A stretch of 64,000 nucleotides of DNA from positions 38,406,023 through 38,470,022 of the forward strand of contig OW388296.1 in NCBI GenBank assembly GCA_936450465.1, in the 5' to 3' direction. The number at the start of each line of letters is the position of its first letter. Positions within the stretch are counted from its first letter, which is position 1. A program made the translations under genes and the position numbers. A model generated the notes under the pieces. That model saw nothing but the letters and a program-made list of their open reading frames with translations, did no database searches and had not been told where the DNA came from. Below, piece after piece: positions 30,060 through 42,049 of the stretch. This stretch comes from Gibbula magus (taxonomy: Eukaryota; Mollusca; Gastropoda; Trochida; Trochidae).

Positions 30060-30240
30060 CTCAGGAAATTCCACGTAAACTGACCAGGATACCTGATGAA
30101 CCCCTTAGGGTTTTCTGAGATATACTGAATCAGGATACCCCACATTTTCTTGAAGTGTCTAGTGTAGTTTCATGTTTGTTTTCATTCCTGAAATGTGTAT
30201 TCAAAGATTCCATTAAATGGAAACCAACATGAACCTATCT
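30060..30240. repeat. Second copy of the 7.2-7.8 kb dispersed repeat
   Basis: It contains ctgaccaggatacctgatga, aggataccccac and one hairpin core unit (tagtttcatgtttgttttca ... ggaaaccaacatga). Relative to 7230-7830 it is reversed and reduced to one core unit. Confidence 0.65.
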
Positions 30241-30479
30241 AGTACAATGAATGGACAAGCTGGATAAGCAATGAAATGAATTATGAACTAAACACGGGTG
30301 AAAGAATCACAAAAATATAAATTTTAAGGTCAAGGACAAAATTCCAAACATTCTGAGACATCTTCCAAGCGTCGGTAAATCGTAATCAATACATGTCAAG
30401 TGTTGACAAGTTCAGTCATTTAAAGGGACCTTTGTAAGGTAGGGCCGCTCGGACAAGTTAATGACAGAAGACAAAAGTG

Positions 30480-30825
30480 TTTTTGTGCTTCAAAACTGGA
30501 CATAATGCATTTCATTGTAACAGTAGAAATGTTGCAAAACTTGCAAGAAGGCTCATACTCATTCCGACTGTAAACAGAACAGCAATTCATTTAGTCAGCA
30601 CACACAATCCAGAAGACAATGGACAGATGGTGAAAACACTGTTACAAGTACACTAACTGTGAGAAAAGAAAAATCAGAGGTGTTGTTACAAACAGCTACA
30701 GCCTACGTGTCATCAAACAACACAGACAAGCCGGTGAGGGCAAATATCCTGTTTGACAGCTGTAGTCAGAGGTATTACATCACAAACACTATGGTCAGGA
30801 AATTAAATTACCTCTTCTCAAAATA
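30480..30825 (+). pseudogene. BEL/Pao gag zinc knuckle and protease remnant
   Basis: CFVCFKTGHNAFHC (about 30,484-30,525) fits the CX2CX4HX4C knuckle exactly. After frame changes, VLLQTATAYVSS ... VRANILFDSCSQRYYIT (about 30,680-30,800) is the BEL-type protease start; the usual DSG active-site motif reads DSC here. Gag proper upstream is not recognisable. Confidence 0.7.
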
Positions 30826-31428
30826 GAGACACTGAACTGAACACTTTTGGTAATGACAACTTCACCAGGAAAAGAAGTGATTTTGTGTCAAATTCACCGT
30901 GAACAGGACAAGGGGGGAACAATTGTACATGCTCTCTCATATCCCAACATAAGTTCTCCACTGAACAATGAGGTCAACATAGACAAATATGATATCCTTC
31001 AAGGGCTGCAGTTAGCGGACAACACTAACAGAAACAATGAGATTGTTGACATATTGATTACTTCTGTTGGGACATGGTAAACGGAGATGTGATCAGAGGT
31101 GATTCTCGACCAGTGGCACATGGTAGCAGGATTCTGTCAGGTCAAGCTGAAGGATCAACAGAGAATGGCGGTGGAAGCATCAAAGACCTCATAATTGAAA
31201 AACCTAGCTTATGACACAGTTTGCGAGAACCAAAACGATGAACTCGTTGACTAATTGAAGCAGTTTTGTAGAAGCCATGGGTGTACACGAGTTTGTAGAT
31301 GATCAGAAGAAACAGTTCTTATCAGACATGCATTTTGACAAAGGTCAGAACAGGTATGACATTTCTCTTCCGTTGAAAGAGAGAGTAGACATTGAATTCA
31401 ATTCAACATACGACATGTGTCAGGCAAG

Positions 31429-31544
31429 CCTAATGCATAGCCACGTGGCGTTGCGGGCTTTTTCCCTGCCATAATACTAGCAGCCGCGATATAAGTGAAA
31501 TACTCTTGAAAGCGGCGTTAAACCCCAACTCACCTCACCTCACC
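31429..31544. mobile_element. SINE 3' fragment inserted in the BEL element
   Basis: The segment from cctaatgcatagccac through ctgccataatactagcagcc to gcggcgttaaaccccaactc, ending in repeated cacct, matches the 3' part of the SINE at 41,442. TCAGGCAAG flanks both sides (31,420-31,428; 31,545-31,553), a 9-bp target duplication, proving a 5'-truncated insertion into the older BEL pol gene. Confidence 0.85.
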
Positions 31545-31559
31545 TCAGGCAAGACTGTT

Positions 31560-32530
31560 GAGGTCAAGCCTGAAGTCTCAACCAGATCTGTTCACATAAT
31601 ATGATCACATCATACAAGAGCAGGTTAAAACAGGCATCATTGAAGAAGTTCCAGTAGGCGAGTTGAAACAGAAAGATTCGAACTTTCAACCACATCATGG
31701 TGTTGTGAAGGAAGATCGAAAAACAACAAAACTACGAATAGTGTTTGATGGATCAGGAAAAGACAAGGATGGAGCTTCTCTCAATGACAAGTTGGAAACT
31801 GGACCCAATCTGACTCCTCACATATTCAGCATTCTGCTCAAGTTCAGATCATATCAGATTGGATTGACAGCTGACATTAAGAAGGCATTTCGTCAGATAT
31901 CATTCGACAGCGAGGACAGAAAGAAACTCAGGTTCCTGTGGTTTGAAGAATTCAAGAATGGTTACAGTCCAACAATCAAACAATATCAGGTCTGTAGGCT
32001 TGTGTTTGGACTGACATCTAGTCCAGCCAAACAGATTAGCATCATTCTTCTGGGACAAGCCTTATCCATTTTTTTTAATTTAACTTCTCCTATTTCTTGT
32101 ACGTTATATGTTTTTTGGAAATAAAATACTGTTTAAATCAAAAGCATCATTCAGTTACATTTGGATGGGTTTCGGACATCACATTACAGGACAGTGAACT
32201 TGCTCAATGATTCAATATACGTTTATGATCTGGTGGCAGACGCTAATGAACAGGATGAGACAGTAGAACTCTACAAGGAGGCAGACCTTATCATGAAAGA
32301 GGGAGGTTTAAGTTTCCGGAAATAGAGATAAAACCACAGTCAGTACAACAGGAATTTAAGGGATCAGAACATGTTGACAAAGAATCTGATGTCAAGTTGC
32401 TTGGCATTATCTGGAACACAAGCGAGGACAATTTAAGCATTGACTTGAAGGAGGTTGTTGAATACGGAAGGAAGTTGCCAGTCACAAAGAGGTCTATTCT
32501 CAAGATATCAGCAAAGATATTCGACCCATT
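31560..32530 (+). pseudogene. BEL/Pao reverse transcriptase, inactive
   Basis: A 153-codon open stretch begins the domain: NFQPHHGVVKEDRKTTKLRI, VFDGSGKDKDGASLND, GLTADIKKAFRQISFDSEDR (motif A with its aspartate) and CRLVFGLTSSP. Beyond the LINE-tail insertion the frame resumes with SIYVYDLVADANEQDETVEL, where the catalytic YVDD box reads YVYD, and with ELYKEADLIMKEGGLSFRK. The lost second aspartate alone would inactivate the enzyme. Confidence 0.85.
32048..32142 (+). mobile_element. LINE 3' tail inserted in the BEL reverse transcriptase
   Basis: 95 bp ending ttggaaataaaatactgttt aaatcaaa, the GTTTAAA-tail family. AGCATCATTC flanks both sides (32,038-32,047; 32,143-32,152), a 10-bp target duplication. 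It is a strongly 5'-truncated LINE insertion. Confidence 0.85.
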
Positions 32531-33454
32531 GGGTCTGCTGTATCCATTTACAGTGAGATGTAAGGTACTCTTTTAGCAGCTTTGTAAGGAAAATGTGTCC
32601 AGGGATGAGGAACTCGAAGGAGAATTGAGGACATTGTGGGAGTCATTGTTTGACAACATTGAGTTTCTATCAAACGTTCACATACTACGAAGCTCAATGT
32701 TGGGAGACACACAGACGGACAAACACAAAAGACAGTTACATTGATTCGGTGATGCGTCTGAGAAGACCCATGCAGCCATTGTGTACCTGCGCACAGAATA
32801 CAGCGACAATGAAGTGGAAGTCAAGATTGTGGCTTCCAAAACAAGAGTCTCACCAATGAAGAAACAGTCTATTCCTCGACTTGAACTACTCGGAGCTACT
32901 TCAGACCATTGATTTCCAGATCCATGGACATTTCTACTGGACAGATTCATTTACATCCCTTTGTTGGATAAAGTACTTTAAATAGTGAAAGCGATATGTA
33001 CACAATTCTGTAGTTAAAATTCGGCAAGTAAGCAACCCCGAGGAATGGAACTTCTTCCCGCGAACAATACAAATTGCAGATCTACCATCACGCAGTTGTA
33101 CAGGGAAGCAGCTGTTGAAGCACGAGACATGGTGGAAGGGGCCATCGTTCCTATATGGGAACATGAAAGAATGGCAAACTATTCCAACAAGTTTTGGAAC
33201 TTGTGAAAACACCAAGTGTGTTGGTACATTTACTGTCAGCTGTTAGTGAACAGGCTTCAGTGAATCTCGAGAACAATTTGGACATCAACAGATACAATAG
33301 CAAGCTAAAGTTGCTGAGAATCAGAAGCCTTATCATGAAGTTTGTTGAGCAGTTGAAGGGTTCACCGAGGATATCCCACATCGAAGCAAAGGACATGAGG
33401 GATGCAGAAATGAGTTGGATAAAGTCTGCTTAATCCTCATCATTCCAGGAACAG

Positions 33455-34080
33455 TTGCAAATTCTGCAAAAGGAACCAAGGAAAACAGTTCAATACAAAA
33501 ATATGGAGTTGGTGTTGAGGGTTGGAATCATACGTTGTGAAGGGCGCATAAGCAAGGCAAACATTACAGAAAACTCCAAGTTTCATATCCTGTTGCCAAA
33601 CAAACACAGATTCACTGCACTAGTCATCGACGATGTCCATTAGCTGACAATACACAGTGGTGTGAGACAGATTCAACGAGACAAACATTTTGGATCATCA
33701 AGATTTTGGATCATCAAGGGAAGGGCAGCTGTAAAGAGGACCCTCCGAAAGTGCTATCTGTGCAAAAGGTATGAAGGGAGACCATATAAATCTCAACAGA
33801 TAGTTGACCTTCCAGAGTACGGGGTCAGTGACAATCCACCTTTCTCATACACGGGTGTGGACTATGCTGGTCCACTCATTCTAAATGATCAGCAAAAGGC
33901 ATATGTGTGTTTGTTTGCGTGCCCTTCAACCAGGCGGTTCACAAATTGAGGACGTTTGCCATACAAGTTGGTGTCGTACAATGCTAAAACCTTCAAGTGG
34001 TGCTGTGGACATTGTGAAAATTGTCATGGCATCAATAAGCCAAAATTATCTGTTAAATAAGTTCAAATGACAGTCACTGT
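33455..34080 (+). pseudogene. BEL/Pao integrase fragment
   Basis: An open stretch reads VLRVGIIRCEGRISKANI and ILLPNKHRFTALVIDDVH, then, past a stop, RTLRKCYLCKRYEGRPYKSQ (the zinc-binding part). It continues YTGVDYAGPLILNDQQKA, whose D is the first catalytic aspartate of the DDE core. The frame changes at about 33,935 and the remaining catalytic residues are not clear. Integrase would insert the element cDNA; this copy is broken. Confidence 0.8.
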
Positions 34081-34470
34081 GACATTGTCAGCACATTCAA
34101 AACCTTGACCAAACATGCAAAACACCAATTCAGGATCCTGACAATCTTCACCAATGTGTGGCGTCGAGAATACCTATTGGGACTACGAGAATACCACATG
34201 CAACAAGCAAAAAGGAAGTCAGGTGATTCCCAACCTACAGTGGGGACATTGTAATTATAAAATATGAACAGTCAGCTCGTTGTTATTGGAAGCTGGGCAA
34301 ACTAGTAGAACTATTCAGAGGCCGTTTCGGAGGTGTAATGCAGCTAGTGTTCAGGTGTTATCGAAAAGGAAAATAACCTGCATTCGCAGACCAATCCATC
34401 AGTTGGTGCCCTTGGAAGTGAAACCGGAATGACAATTCAGAAATCAGTATTTAGTGTTAATTCCGACATC

Positions 34471-36804
34471 AGCTAAGAGACATTTATGATCTAAGATTAG
34501 TTTTGTTACCAAGAGGGTAAACAACCCGGGCAGTGTCAAGAACAATAATTTCGTTTCGTTTTCAGTTTCGTTTTTTTCGCATTTCAAGTTTTGTAATCAA
34601 TCCAACTTTTAGTAGTTTCAGTAAAAACGTGAACATAACAACGTGTGTTTGCTCGTTCATCACACAGTAAGAGTGAAAGAGAGCAGTCCAAAGTGGTTGC
34701 TGCAGTTTCAACCTTGTGCTTATTGACGCTCCATGCTGTCTAGTCATGATGTATATTGTATTATTCATTAAAATCAATCATTGTATTATTACGATTTCAT
34801 GATTTACTTTTAGAATGAAAGAATTCACTTTCGTTTTATGAATAAATGAATTAGTCAAGGTAGTGTCAAAGTTAGCCAATCAACTGACTTGAAGGTGTTA
34901 TGACACATATGGGTCATACAAGATTGTTAAAAAAAAAGCAAAAAAAACCTTTACGAAGTACCACATAATAAATGTATGATTTATGCATGAGACTGTGCCT
35001 TAGTTTTCATTGAAATATTATATATATATATAGAAATAAAATATATAGTTGATATATTAAGCATTTTGGAATAATATGAATAAAGTCGAGTAAGATAATA
35101 TAATGTAAACCAGCACCTACTGTAATATGTATATTTTAGAACCATATAAAGTATCATGCAAAACCGATTATGCATCTTTAAAAGAATACGTTTGCATATG
35201 ACCACATTTACAGGTAATGTTTCATTTCTAAGTATCCAACATCTCACTACCTTTACATATTATATTTTGGAACTATTTCCATGTACAAAAGGAGCGCAGG
35301 TGTGTTAAAAAAATAAAACAAATAACCAACCAGCCTGATGCTATAATAAGAAAAGATAACCATGTATAATATTTTCACTATAACCATGTCTAAACACTAC
35401 ATGATCCTACAGGGCAAGACAAATACTCCGGGCGTAATGTGGTTATCTTTGAAATGTAACTAATCACTGATAGAACACGGGGAGGTGATACGATGTTTAT
35501 TTCATTCCTTAATTTCATTAGCTAACCATAAGTTAATAAGTTAAAAAGTAGGTCCTACATACATAGTGTTTGATTGAATGATGGAACGACAGAGAGAATG
35601 AATGAAAAATTGGCATGTTCACCCAAGCAGTAGTGATCTAAATTATCATAAGTTTAACAGACATATCCCGAAAGATAATCTTATATTCATTCGGCCTGAA
35701 TCACAAAAATACATAACATAACACCTGTGAAATGATGAGTTATATTAAGAACTAGAGCACGCTTACAACAACTTTTATTGACAAAGTATGTTGTGTCATC
35801 TTGATGATAACCTATCTTACAGTATGTTTACTGCTCCACCACTGCTTCTTAACTTGCAGATTTGATAATCAATTAAGTTCAATTACTGGTAGACTTTAGA
35901 AACATGTCTAAGTGTTTATCATGGGACTGCCTTTCAATTATCCTACATCAAGTTACATATTTTCAATCACATTAGATTGTTCACTTAACCTCTTAATTAG
36001 CCACGTTATTGTTATGTGGGGTAATATCGGTTTCTTTACCACTAACCATTTCGTTTTCACTAAAAGCTATGTATAAACGATCGTATTGACCAGGTTTACA
36101 TTTTAAAGAAGAAATATTCAAAGCGCATGTACATTTCTTTGATTGGCATTCTTGAAGTTAAGGTGATGAAGAAGAGATATACGATCATGTACATTAACAT
36201 ATGTTTGTTATGTCAAAGCTGTTCTCAACTGTTCACATCAACATTAACAGCAATGGGTAACTTGCAGTCATACTGTATTTTTATGTATAGCATGTCCCAT
36301 AGTGAAGTTTAGTATCTCCTAGATCAGTTTTAGATGGATGGTTTCATACTTGTGAAACATGAAAAAGGTCGTCGTCTTTGATATAAACAGTACGAGGGTT
36401 ATAAACCAATTAGCGATTTTATGTCGGCATTATGCCGTCTGCACACACGATGTGTCCCAATGAATTACGTAATAGTTTCATCAAAGCCGGCCACGTTTCC
36501 CAGATATCACGCTGCAAAGCCTTTCAAGGTCAATGTGCGTGCTTACGCTCATTAACACAGAGAGAAATGAAACTACCAATTTGATGTATGTTATATTAAA
36601 ATCTATAATTAAAACATTTTAATTGCTCACTTTTTCATTCGTAAATAAGTTTTGTTATGATTTTAATCAAATGTATACTTCACTTTCCATAAGGCCATAG
36701 AACTTTTTGTATATGGAGAGACAACCTTATAGTTCTTAATACCCGGAAAATAAAGACAATGGTTATAGATTAAAAAGTGAAGAAAGACAACTATAAACCT
36801 GTTC
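34471..36804. other. Non-coding, no gene seen
   Basis: AT-rich, no recognised repeat beyond a short TA run near 35,025. Open frames here are short and not protein-like. Confidence 0.35.
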
Positions 36805-37265
36805 TCATTGACAATTCCATCGTAGAAGTTGTCCCAGAGTATAAGTATCTCGGCACTATTTTTTAATGACAAATTCAAACACAGATAGCATCTACAAGAA
36901 TGGCCAACAAAGACTGTGTTTTACGTAGAGTTAAAGCCTTTAATGTCAATACCTTTACACCTGTTCTTTATAACAAAAGTTTTATTCAAAACGTTGGTTT
37001 GGAAGTCTTTCATTGCAAAACGAAAGCAATAAAACAAATGCATTGTGGCCAGTAAAATATCAGGTGTCACCTTAAATATTCAAACACTATTAGGCACGCT
37101 GCAGATTGAAAAACTGGCTTCTTAGTTTATTACAGACGCCGAACATTTTGTATTTGTACTTTTATATGTATTTTACCGTCTAGACGCTGCATCCAAACTC
37201 CACTTTCAGAACGAACAGAGCATGAAGACATTCATTCCAACGAGCATTGTTGTTTTAAATAAGTT
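36805..37265 (+). pseudogene. Rex1/CR1/L2-like LINE ORF2 C-terminal fragment
   Basis: Frames in the plus direction give IVEVVPEYKYLGTIF, then RVKAFNVNTFTPVLYNKSFI, IVASKISGVTLNIQTLLGT and FYRLDAASKLHF / KTFIPTSIVVLNK. In order these match the EYKYLGT.F, LRK...FNV....L..FY...I, ASKI.G and FIP.AI.LLN elements that end CR1/L2/Rex1-type ORF2. Several stops and shifts. This is a different LINE group from A, D and E. Confidence 0.6.
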
Positions 37266-39647
37266 ACATGTATAGGTAAATATCTGTCTGCCTGTCAGCT
37301 TTATACAAATCAGTTGTGAAATTAGCTATTTCCACAATCTTTCATCCGGTTGTTTTGACATGATCATTTTACAGTCTTATATTCAATGAGTAGATGAACT
37401 GGTATGACAATTGTAATTTAACATTATGAGTTATCATAGGCCGATAGGCTCATTACAACTATCACACTATATTATAGTGTATATGTTTGAATATTAATGA
37501 TTAATGATAGAAATTCAACACATGTTGTTTAAATGTATTAAATTAAAATACTAATACTTGTTGGCCCGCCTGTTCTTTATTTTTAAGATTGTATGCGGAA
37601 GAGTTTCTGTTATTGGAGGAAGTTTCATACTGCCATAATACAAATTATATTTATTATTATGTCGCAAGCTAATGCAGCGGTTATCTTGATAATAATGCTG
37701 TCAAGTTGTTACATTATATACATCTGTATTTCATTTTGCAATGACTATTTTTGTCAATCTCATTTTTGCTGAGCTTCACTGACGGTGATCAACCAGGGAC
37801 TCTGTAATCAGATGGGAGTCCCTGGCTATATACAGGAGCAAGCGTCACGTGTAAATGCCTATCAGAACAACCTGTTAAACGATGCGTTCCTGTCGGTGTT
37901 ATGTAACATGTGTATTCGGTCCTAAACAGGTCTCCTGGTGGACTGTAACACTTGATTCGGTTATCTTGTACTGCAGTCATATTCAGCTATTCATCTATCA
38001 ACACTCGCTATAGACACTTTCATATGGGTATCTAAACTAACTGTTATTATGAAAAAGAGGTACCAGTATGCGCCTTTGTTTCATCGTTCAGTGTTTGAAC
38101 ATCAAATAGCTTTATTGCTGTACACTAGCCCATGACTGTTTCATTTTCTGTTGAAACAAAATTTGCATGTCGAATTGTAAAATTGCAATGACATTTACAT
38201 GTTATAGAAAGGTATGACTATTTTGTAAATTACAAATAGAATTATAAAACAAAAGATATAGACAATATAGACCTAGATAACAGGTCACAGGTGTGTAAAC
38301 AACGATACTACATGTATAAGGTATTTATAGAACATGTATTACTACAAATCATAAAATCAAATGAAAACATAAAATAAGCACAAATGTGCCAAAGACTCAT
38401 GTTCCGGTTTAAAACAGTTTGGATGGGGTGATATTTCATATTGTCCTGCTCAAATAAATTCATGGATGGCGATTTATATATACATGTTCATAATTGCAGA
38501 CTCGAATACCTACGCTAGATATATCTAGATATTTCATTTTCCTCTGCTAATGTCAATGACAATTCTTTGTGTATGTGTATTGGTATTTAAAGATAAACCT
38601 CTCATCAGATTTGACGAATATACATCCGAATACACAACCACAGCTAGTCGCTCAGTCACCCAGACAATGTTAGCTTAATTGCGGGTCATAAACCAGGCGA
38701 GAAATTACGCGTAATACATTGGATATTACGTAATTAGAAAATCAGTCTGTATGTTAGCTTAAATGAATAATGACAATTATCTTTAAATTTTGCGTTTATT
38801 AGCTCTCTGGGATACCGTTATTCATTTGTACAATATTCTTTGTCGGCGTAAAAGTGGTAAGTATATGTAACAAGTTAAAACTGGTCATTATTGATTTAAT
38901 ATTAAACCAGATGGTTTCCGTTAATACTGTAATGCTATCTCTATATTCTAGAATCACTTATATTGTTTTCATTTTACTAAAGATTCTTCTTCTTTTGAAG
39001 CTTTGGCTTATCAATTTTATCTTTTGAACTTAAACGTGTATACCCTGCAGTAGTGGATATACTGGATTGTTTGTAAAAACGTCTTCTCGCGATCGGTACA
39101 TTACCCTGAATCGATACTGTTGATATGTTTGTAATGCCATTTATAAAATGTCTGGTAGGACAGACGGACGGATATAATTAATGCATGTTTTATTGATGTA
39201 TCGTTAAAAATTTCTTATCACTAAGAAAACTTAAATACTAGTCTGGCCCAAACCTCGATCTGAAATGATGTAATGACTTAAATAAATTGATAAATTAATT
39301 GTTTCGGACCAATTTGTATAAACATATCCTTTAAGCATAAACAAAGATATTTACCCCTCACCAACATTTTGATTCAACCAAATATAAGACAATCCACTTG
39401 ACAATACATATTTCTCATATCAGCTAACCAATGCGTGTAAACGGGACATATTTAAGGATTCCCACTCGTTATTGAAAATGTATCTTTAAACTAATAGTTA
39501 AGAAATCAAAGCTGTATACATGACAACGGTGAGCTTTGCCACTTTGGATTTTGTCTGCAACAATATGAAAACAAGCATGATATACTTTAATGTTCTGCAT
39601 GTGACATTTCATACGAACTTGCCAGCAGTGTTCATTTGCATCAGTAT
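37266..39647. other. Non-coding, one unexplained Cys-containing minus-strand frame
   Basis: No repeat recognised. At 37,789-37,980 (minus) a 63-codon frame reads GDLFRTEYTCYITPTGTHRL and GCSDRHLHVTLAPVYSQG. It is more balanced in composition than its AT-rich surroundings, but no splice structure or family could be established. Confidence 0.3.
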
Positions 39648-39666
39648 GATATATATATATATATAT
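39648..39666. repeat. (TA)n microsatellite
   Basis: Short TA run. Confidence 0.85.
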
Positions 39667-40134
39667 TACCTAACATTAGTAACATATGTATCTAATAACA
39701 TCACATGCATGAATTGATGCATCGTTTTATTACAGAGACTCTGGTTCTCTCTAGGTGCCCTACAGACTTATTAAAGGTATTTGAATTGCACCCGTCATGA
39801 AATTGAGAATTACTAAGAATATTCAAATTATTCTAACTTATATATTTGAAAATCGAAATGCTTTATGAGTTGAGATGCTAATCAGGTGTTATATGGATTG
39901 AACATTGAAATGCTATTTGTTTTTTTATATCTTTATTCATGCAAGAAGGCCACACGCCGATTATACATGTAACATATATACAAAATATATTGGATACATA
40001 TGTACAATACGTAGATGTTTAAGAAAGTTTGTCTCTTTACATAAGCAGTATATATATAAAGACACAATTTTAAAAAGTTTGACAAGTATACAGTTACAAA
40101 TATTCTAAAGTAAAAAAAACACAGAGCCATTTTT

Positions 40135-40170
40135 GTCTCCAACTAGTTTCATTGGTATCATCAGGGAGAA
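40135..40170 (-). ncRNA. Hammerhead-like motif (family 2)
   Basis: The minus strand has TTCTCC, CTGATGA, TACCAAT, GAAA, CTAGT, T, GGAGAC. Stem I keeps five pairs. Stem III is the palindrome ACTAGT. Stem II (TACCAAT) has no clear pairing, as in the copy at 22,103. The core order is correct, so it is either a hammerhead with collapsed stem II or a decayed one. Confidence 0.5.
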
Positions 40171-40284
40171 TGACAGTTGTGACGTTACAATGTCACAATG
40201 ATAGTGACGTAACAATGGTATGACGTCATAATATAGCAAGCGGTAGGCCCAACAGAGTAAATAATGTGTAACATAATTACATTA

Positions 40285-40540
40285 TTAAACATTAAGTTTG
40301 GGTTTTAATGTTTTAATAAAATAGTCTTCTTTGAATTGTCTCACCATTCTATCATTTGTTTCCATTTCGTAAAAAGGAAATATTTTAAATTTAATTTCTT
40401 TGTTTTTTGCACACTGAGTGGTATACAACGAGTCTTTGGACATTTTATTTGTTGTTTATGTACCCGGTCTCTGAGACACTCAGTTTGTCCTATATATTCA
40501 CAAAAACCATATATATTCACCATATATATTATGTTTTATA
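40285..40540 (-). pseudogene. Penelope-like GIY-YIG endonuclease (family 2)
   Basis: The minus-strand frame 40,523-40,341 reads NIYGFCEYIGQTECLRDRV, HKQQIKCPKTRCIPLS and KLNLKYFLF. After one frameshift the next frame gives MVRQFKEDYFIKTLKPKLNV and a stop. The YIG motif, R, and the E and final N of FKEDYFIKTLKPKLN fit the GIY-YIG domain at the C-terminus of Penelope-like proteins. The sequence is clearly distinct from family 1. Confidence 0.75.
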
Positions 40541-40560
40541 TAAAAGCTATTAGTAGGCTG

Positions 40561-41433
40561 TTCTGTTTGCTGCGAACGTACGACATAAGACACGCATTCA
40601 GTTTTAATGTAATATGCTTCATAAACAAAGCATACATTTATACAATTTATCATTTACAAGTACAAATTCCAATTTCTGCCAAATCTTCAGTCGGTTTGAC
40701 TTTATTTCCACAAGCGATACCTATCATCGATATTTTCCGGTTTTTTAAAAATAATAATTCTCAATATCTAAATTCAGTAGACACGCTCTTGCGCTATATA
40801 CACGTAAATATTTGATTGATTCGACCAGTTTTAAATTGTGAACTGAAAACGAAGTACGATGGACAGAACATGACATATTTTATTATTTTATTGAAAATAT
40901 TAAAATACTTACAAATCATACCCAGACACAATTGCAAAACAGACAGTATATACATATGGGACAACAATAAAACATAAAATCTATGTTAGATATTTTGATA
41001 ATACAATTTAATTTGTTGAAGAAGGAATGCTTGTCCTATATACAGTGTACACGTGGATGTGTATTGGTCAAAGAAGAGACAATTCTCATCAGAGTTCACA
41101 AATACACAACCGAATATACATGTATGCGAAGTCGCGAATACACGCTGTTGAACCCATCTAAAGATAGCAATTGCGGGTCATAAAACATCTTGTGCAATAC
41201 ATGAGCATGGTAAGTAATAGAAAACTTTAATCTGTTCTTACTAACTGTAGTAACACTATCATATATGCAAAAACATAATTTTATGTTATTTGTACTTTTA
41301 TGAGTGTTTTGGGCGCATATGTGTCATTTGGATACATATTTGAGAAGTCTATCCATTATTTTACGGCAAGTTATCTTAACTTTATGAAATTTCTTTTTAA
41401 TATTTTACTGTTTTACAAAATAGTCATCCCACA
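40561..41433. other. Non-coding, no gene seen
   Basis: Nothing recognised. The open plus-strand frame across 40,336-40,815 is only the reverse of the Penelope coding region and its flank. Confidence 0.35.
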
Positions 41434-41441
41434 TTTAACGT

Positions 41442-41762
41442 TGTTGGGGGCGGGATAGCGCAGTGGTTAGCGCGTTCGGCTTCGGATCAAGAGTTCCGGG
41501 GTTCGAATTCCGCCAGGGGCACGGCAACTTTGTCTGCAGTAGAGAACTGTTCTACACGCAGTAAGGTTTGGGTGCAATACTACACTGATTTTCAGCATAG
41601 TACCACCCATGGTTCGCTAGTTCTAGCCGATGCTCGCAGGTTTCACTGCAATGGATAGCCACATGGCGTTGCAGGCTTTCTCCCTGCCATAATACTAGCA
41701 GCCGCGATATGAGTGAAATACTCTTGAAAGCGGCGTTAAATCCCAACTCACCTCAGCTCACC
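41442..41762 (+). mobile_element. tRNA-derived SINE, full length
   Basis: The tRNA-like head (about 41,446-41,522) has an A-box region (tagcgcagtggttagcgcg) and a B-box (ggttcgaattcc). Its anticodon-loop region reads CTTCGGA, as in tRNA-Arg(UCG), although the stem is imperfect. The body ends in gcggcgttaaatcccaactc and acctcagctcacc. TTTAACGT flanks both ends (41,434-41,441; 41,763-41,770), an 8-bp target duplication. The A and B boxes form the internal RNA polymerase III promoter. Related tails lie at 31,429 and 52,840. Confidence 0.85.
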
Positions 41763-42049
41763 TTTAACGTAATTGTAAATATATTGCAAGTTGCCTGTCT
41801 GTCTATTTTGTTTTAATGGAGAACATCGAATTGAATCCAAGTGTTCGTTATTATTTTTTGTCAGTAATTAAATATGGGATGATTTATTGACAATGATTGG
41901 TAATTTGGACATTTTATAAGGTCAGCGAAAAACAGGATGTTAAAAATTATTGAATGAATGTCCTTATATTATAGAATAGCTTGTATTATGTTGATGAGGG
42001 TATCAGCCTGCTATTTAGACATTTGTGTACATGAATGCGATATTTTTTT

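Larger units (their letters stand above)
30440..34470 (+). mobile_element. BEL/Pao LTR retrotransposon body, degenerate
   Basis: Plus-strand order: gag zinc knuckle, aspartic protease, reverse transcriptase, RNase H region (IPRLELLGAT near 32,870), integrase. This is the BEL/Pao pol layout. I find no long terminal repeats and no envelope-type gene. Numerous stops, shifts, and two later insertions (SINE tail at 31,429; LINE tail at 32,048) show age. Confidence 0.85.
40118..40560 (-). mobile_element. Penelope-like element 3' part (family 2)
   Basis: The minus strand has the GIY-YIG coding end (to about 40,285), then a 3' region with tandem-like gacgtcat / gacgttac motifs and a hammerhead-like core (40,135-40,170). 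Its 3' region matches the solo end at 22,030-22,160. The reverse transcriptase part is missing. Confidence 0.75.

Noticed and set aside
41446..41522. Functional tRNA-Arg gene
   Set aside because: The stems are imperfect and the sequence continues into a SINE body flanked by a target duplication, so it is the SINE head.
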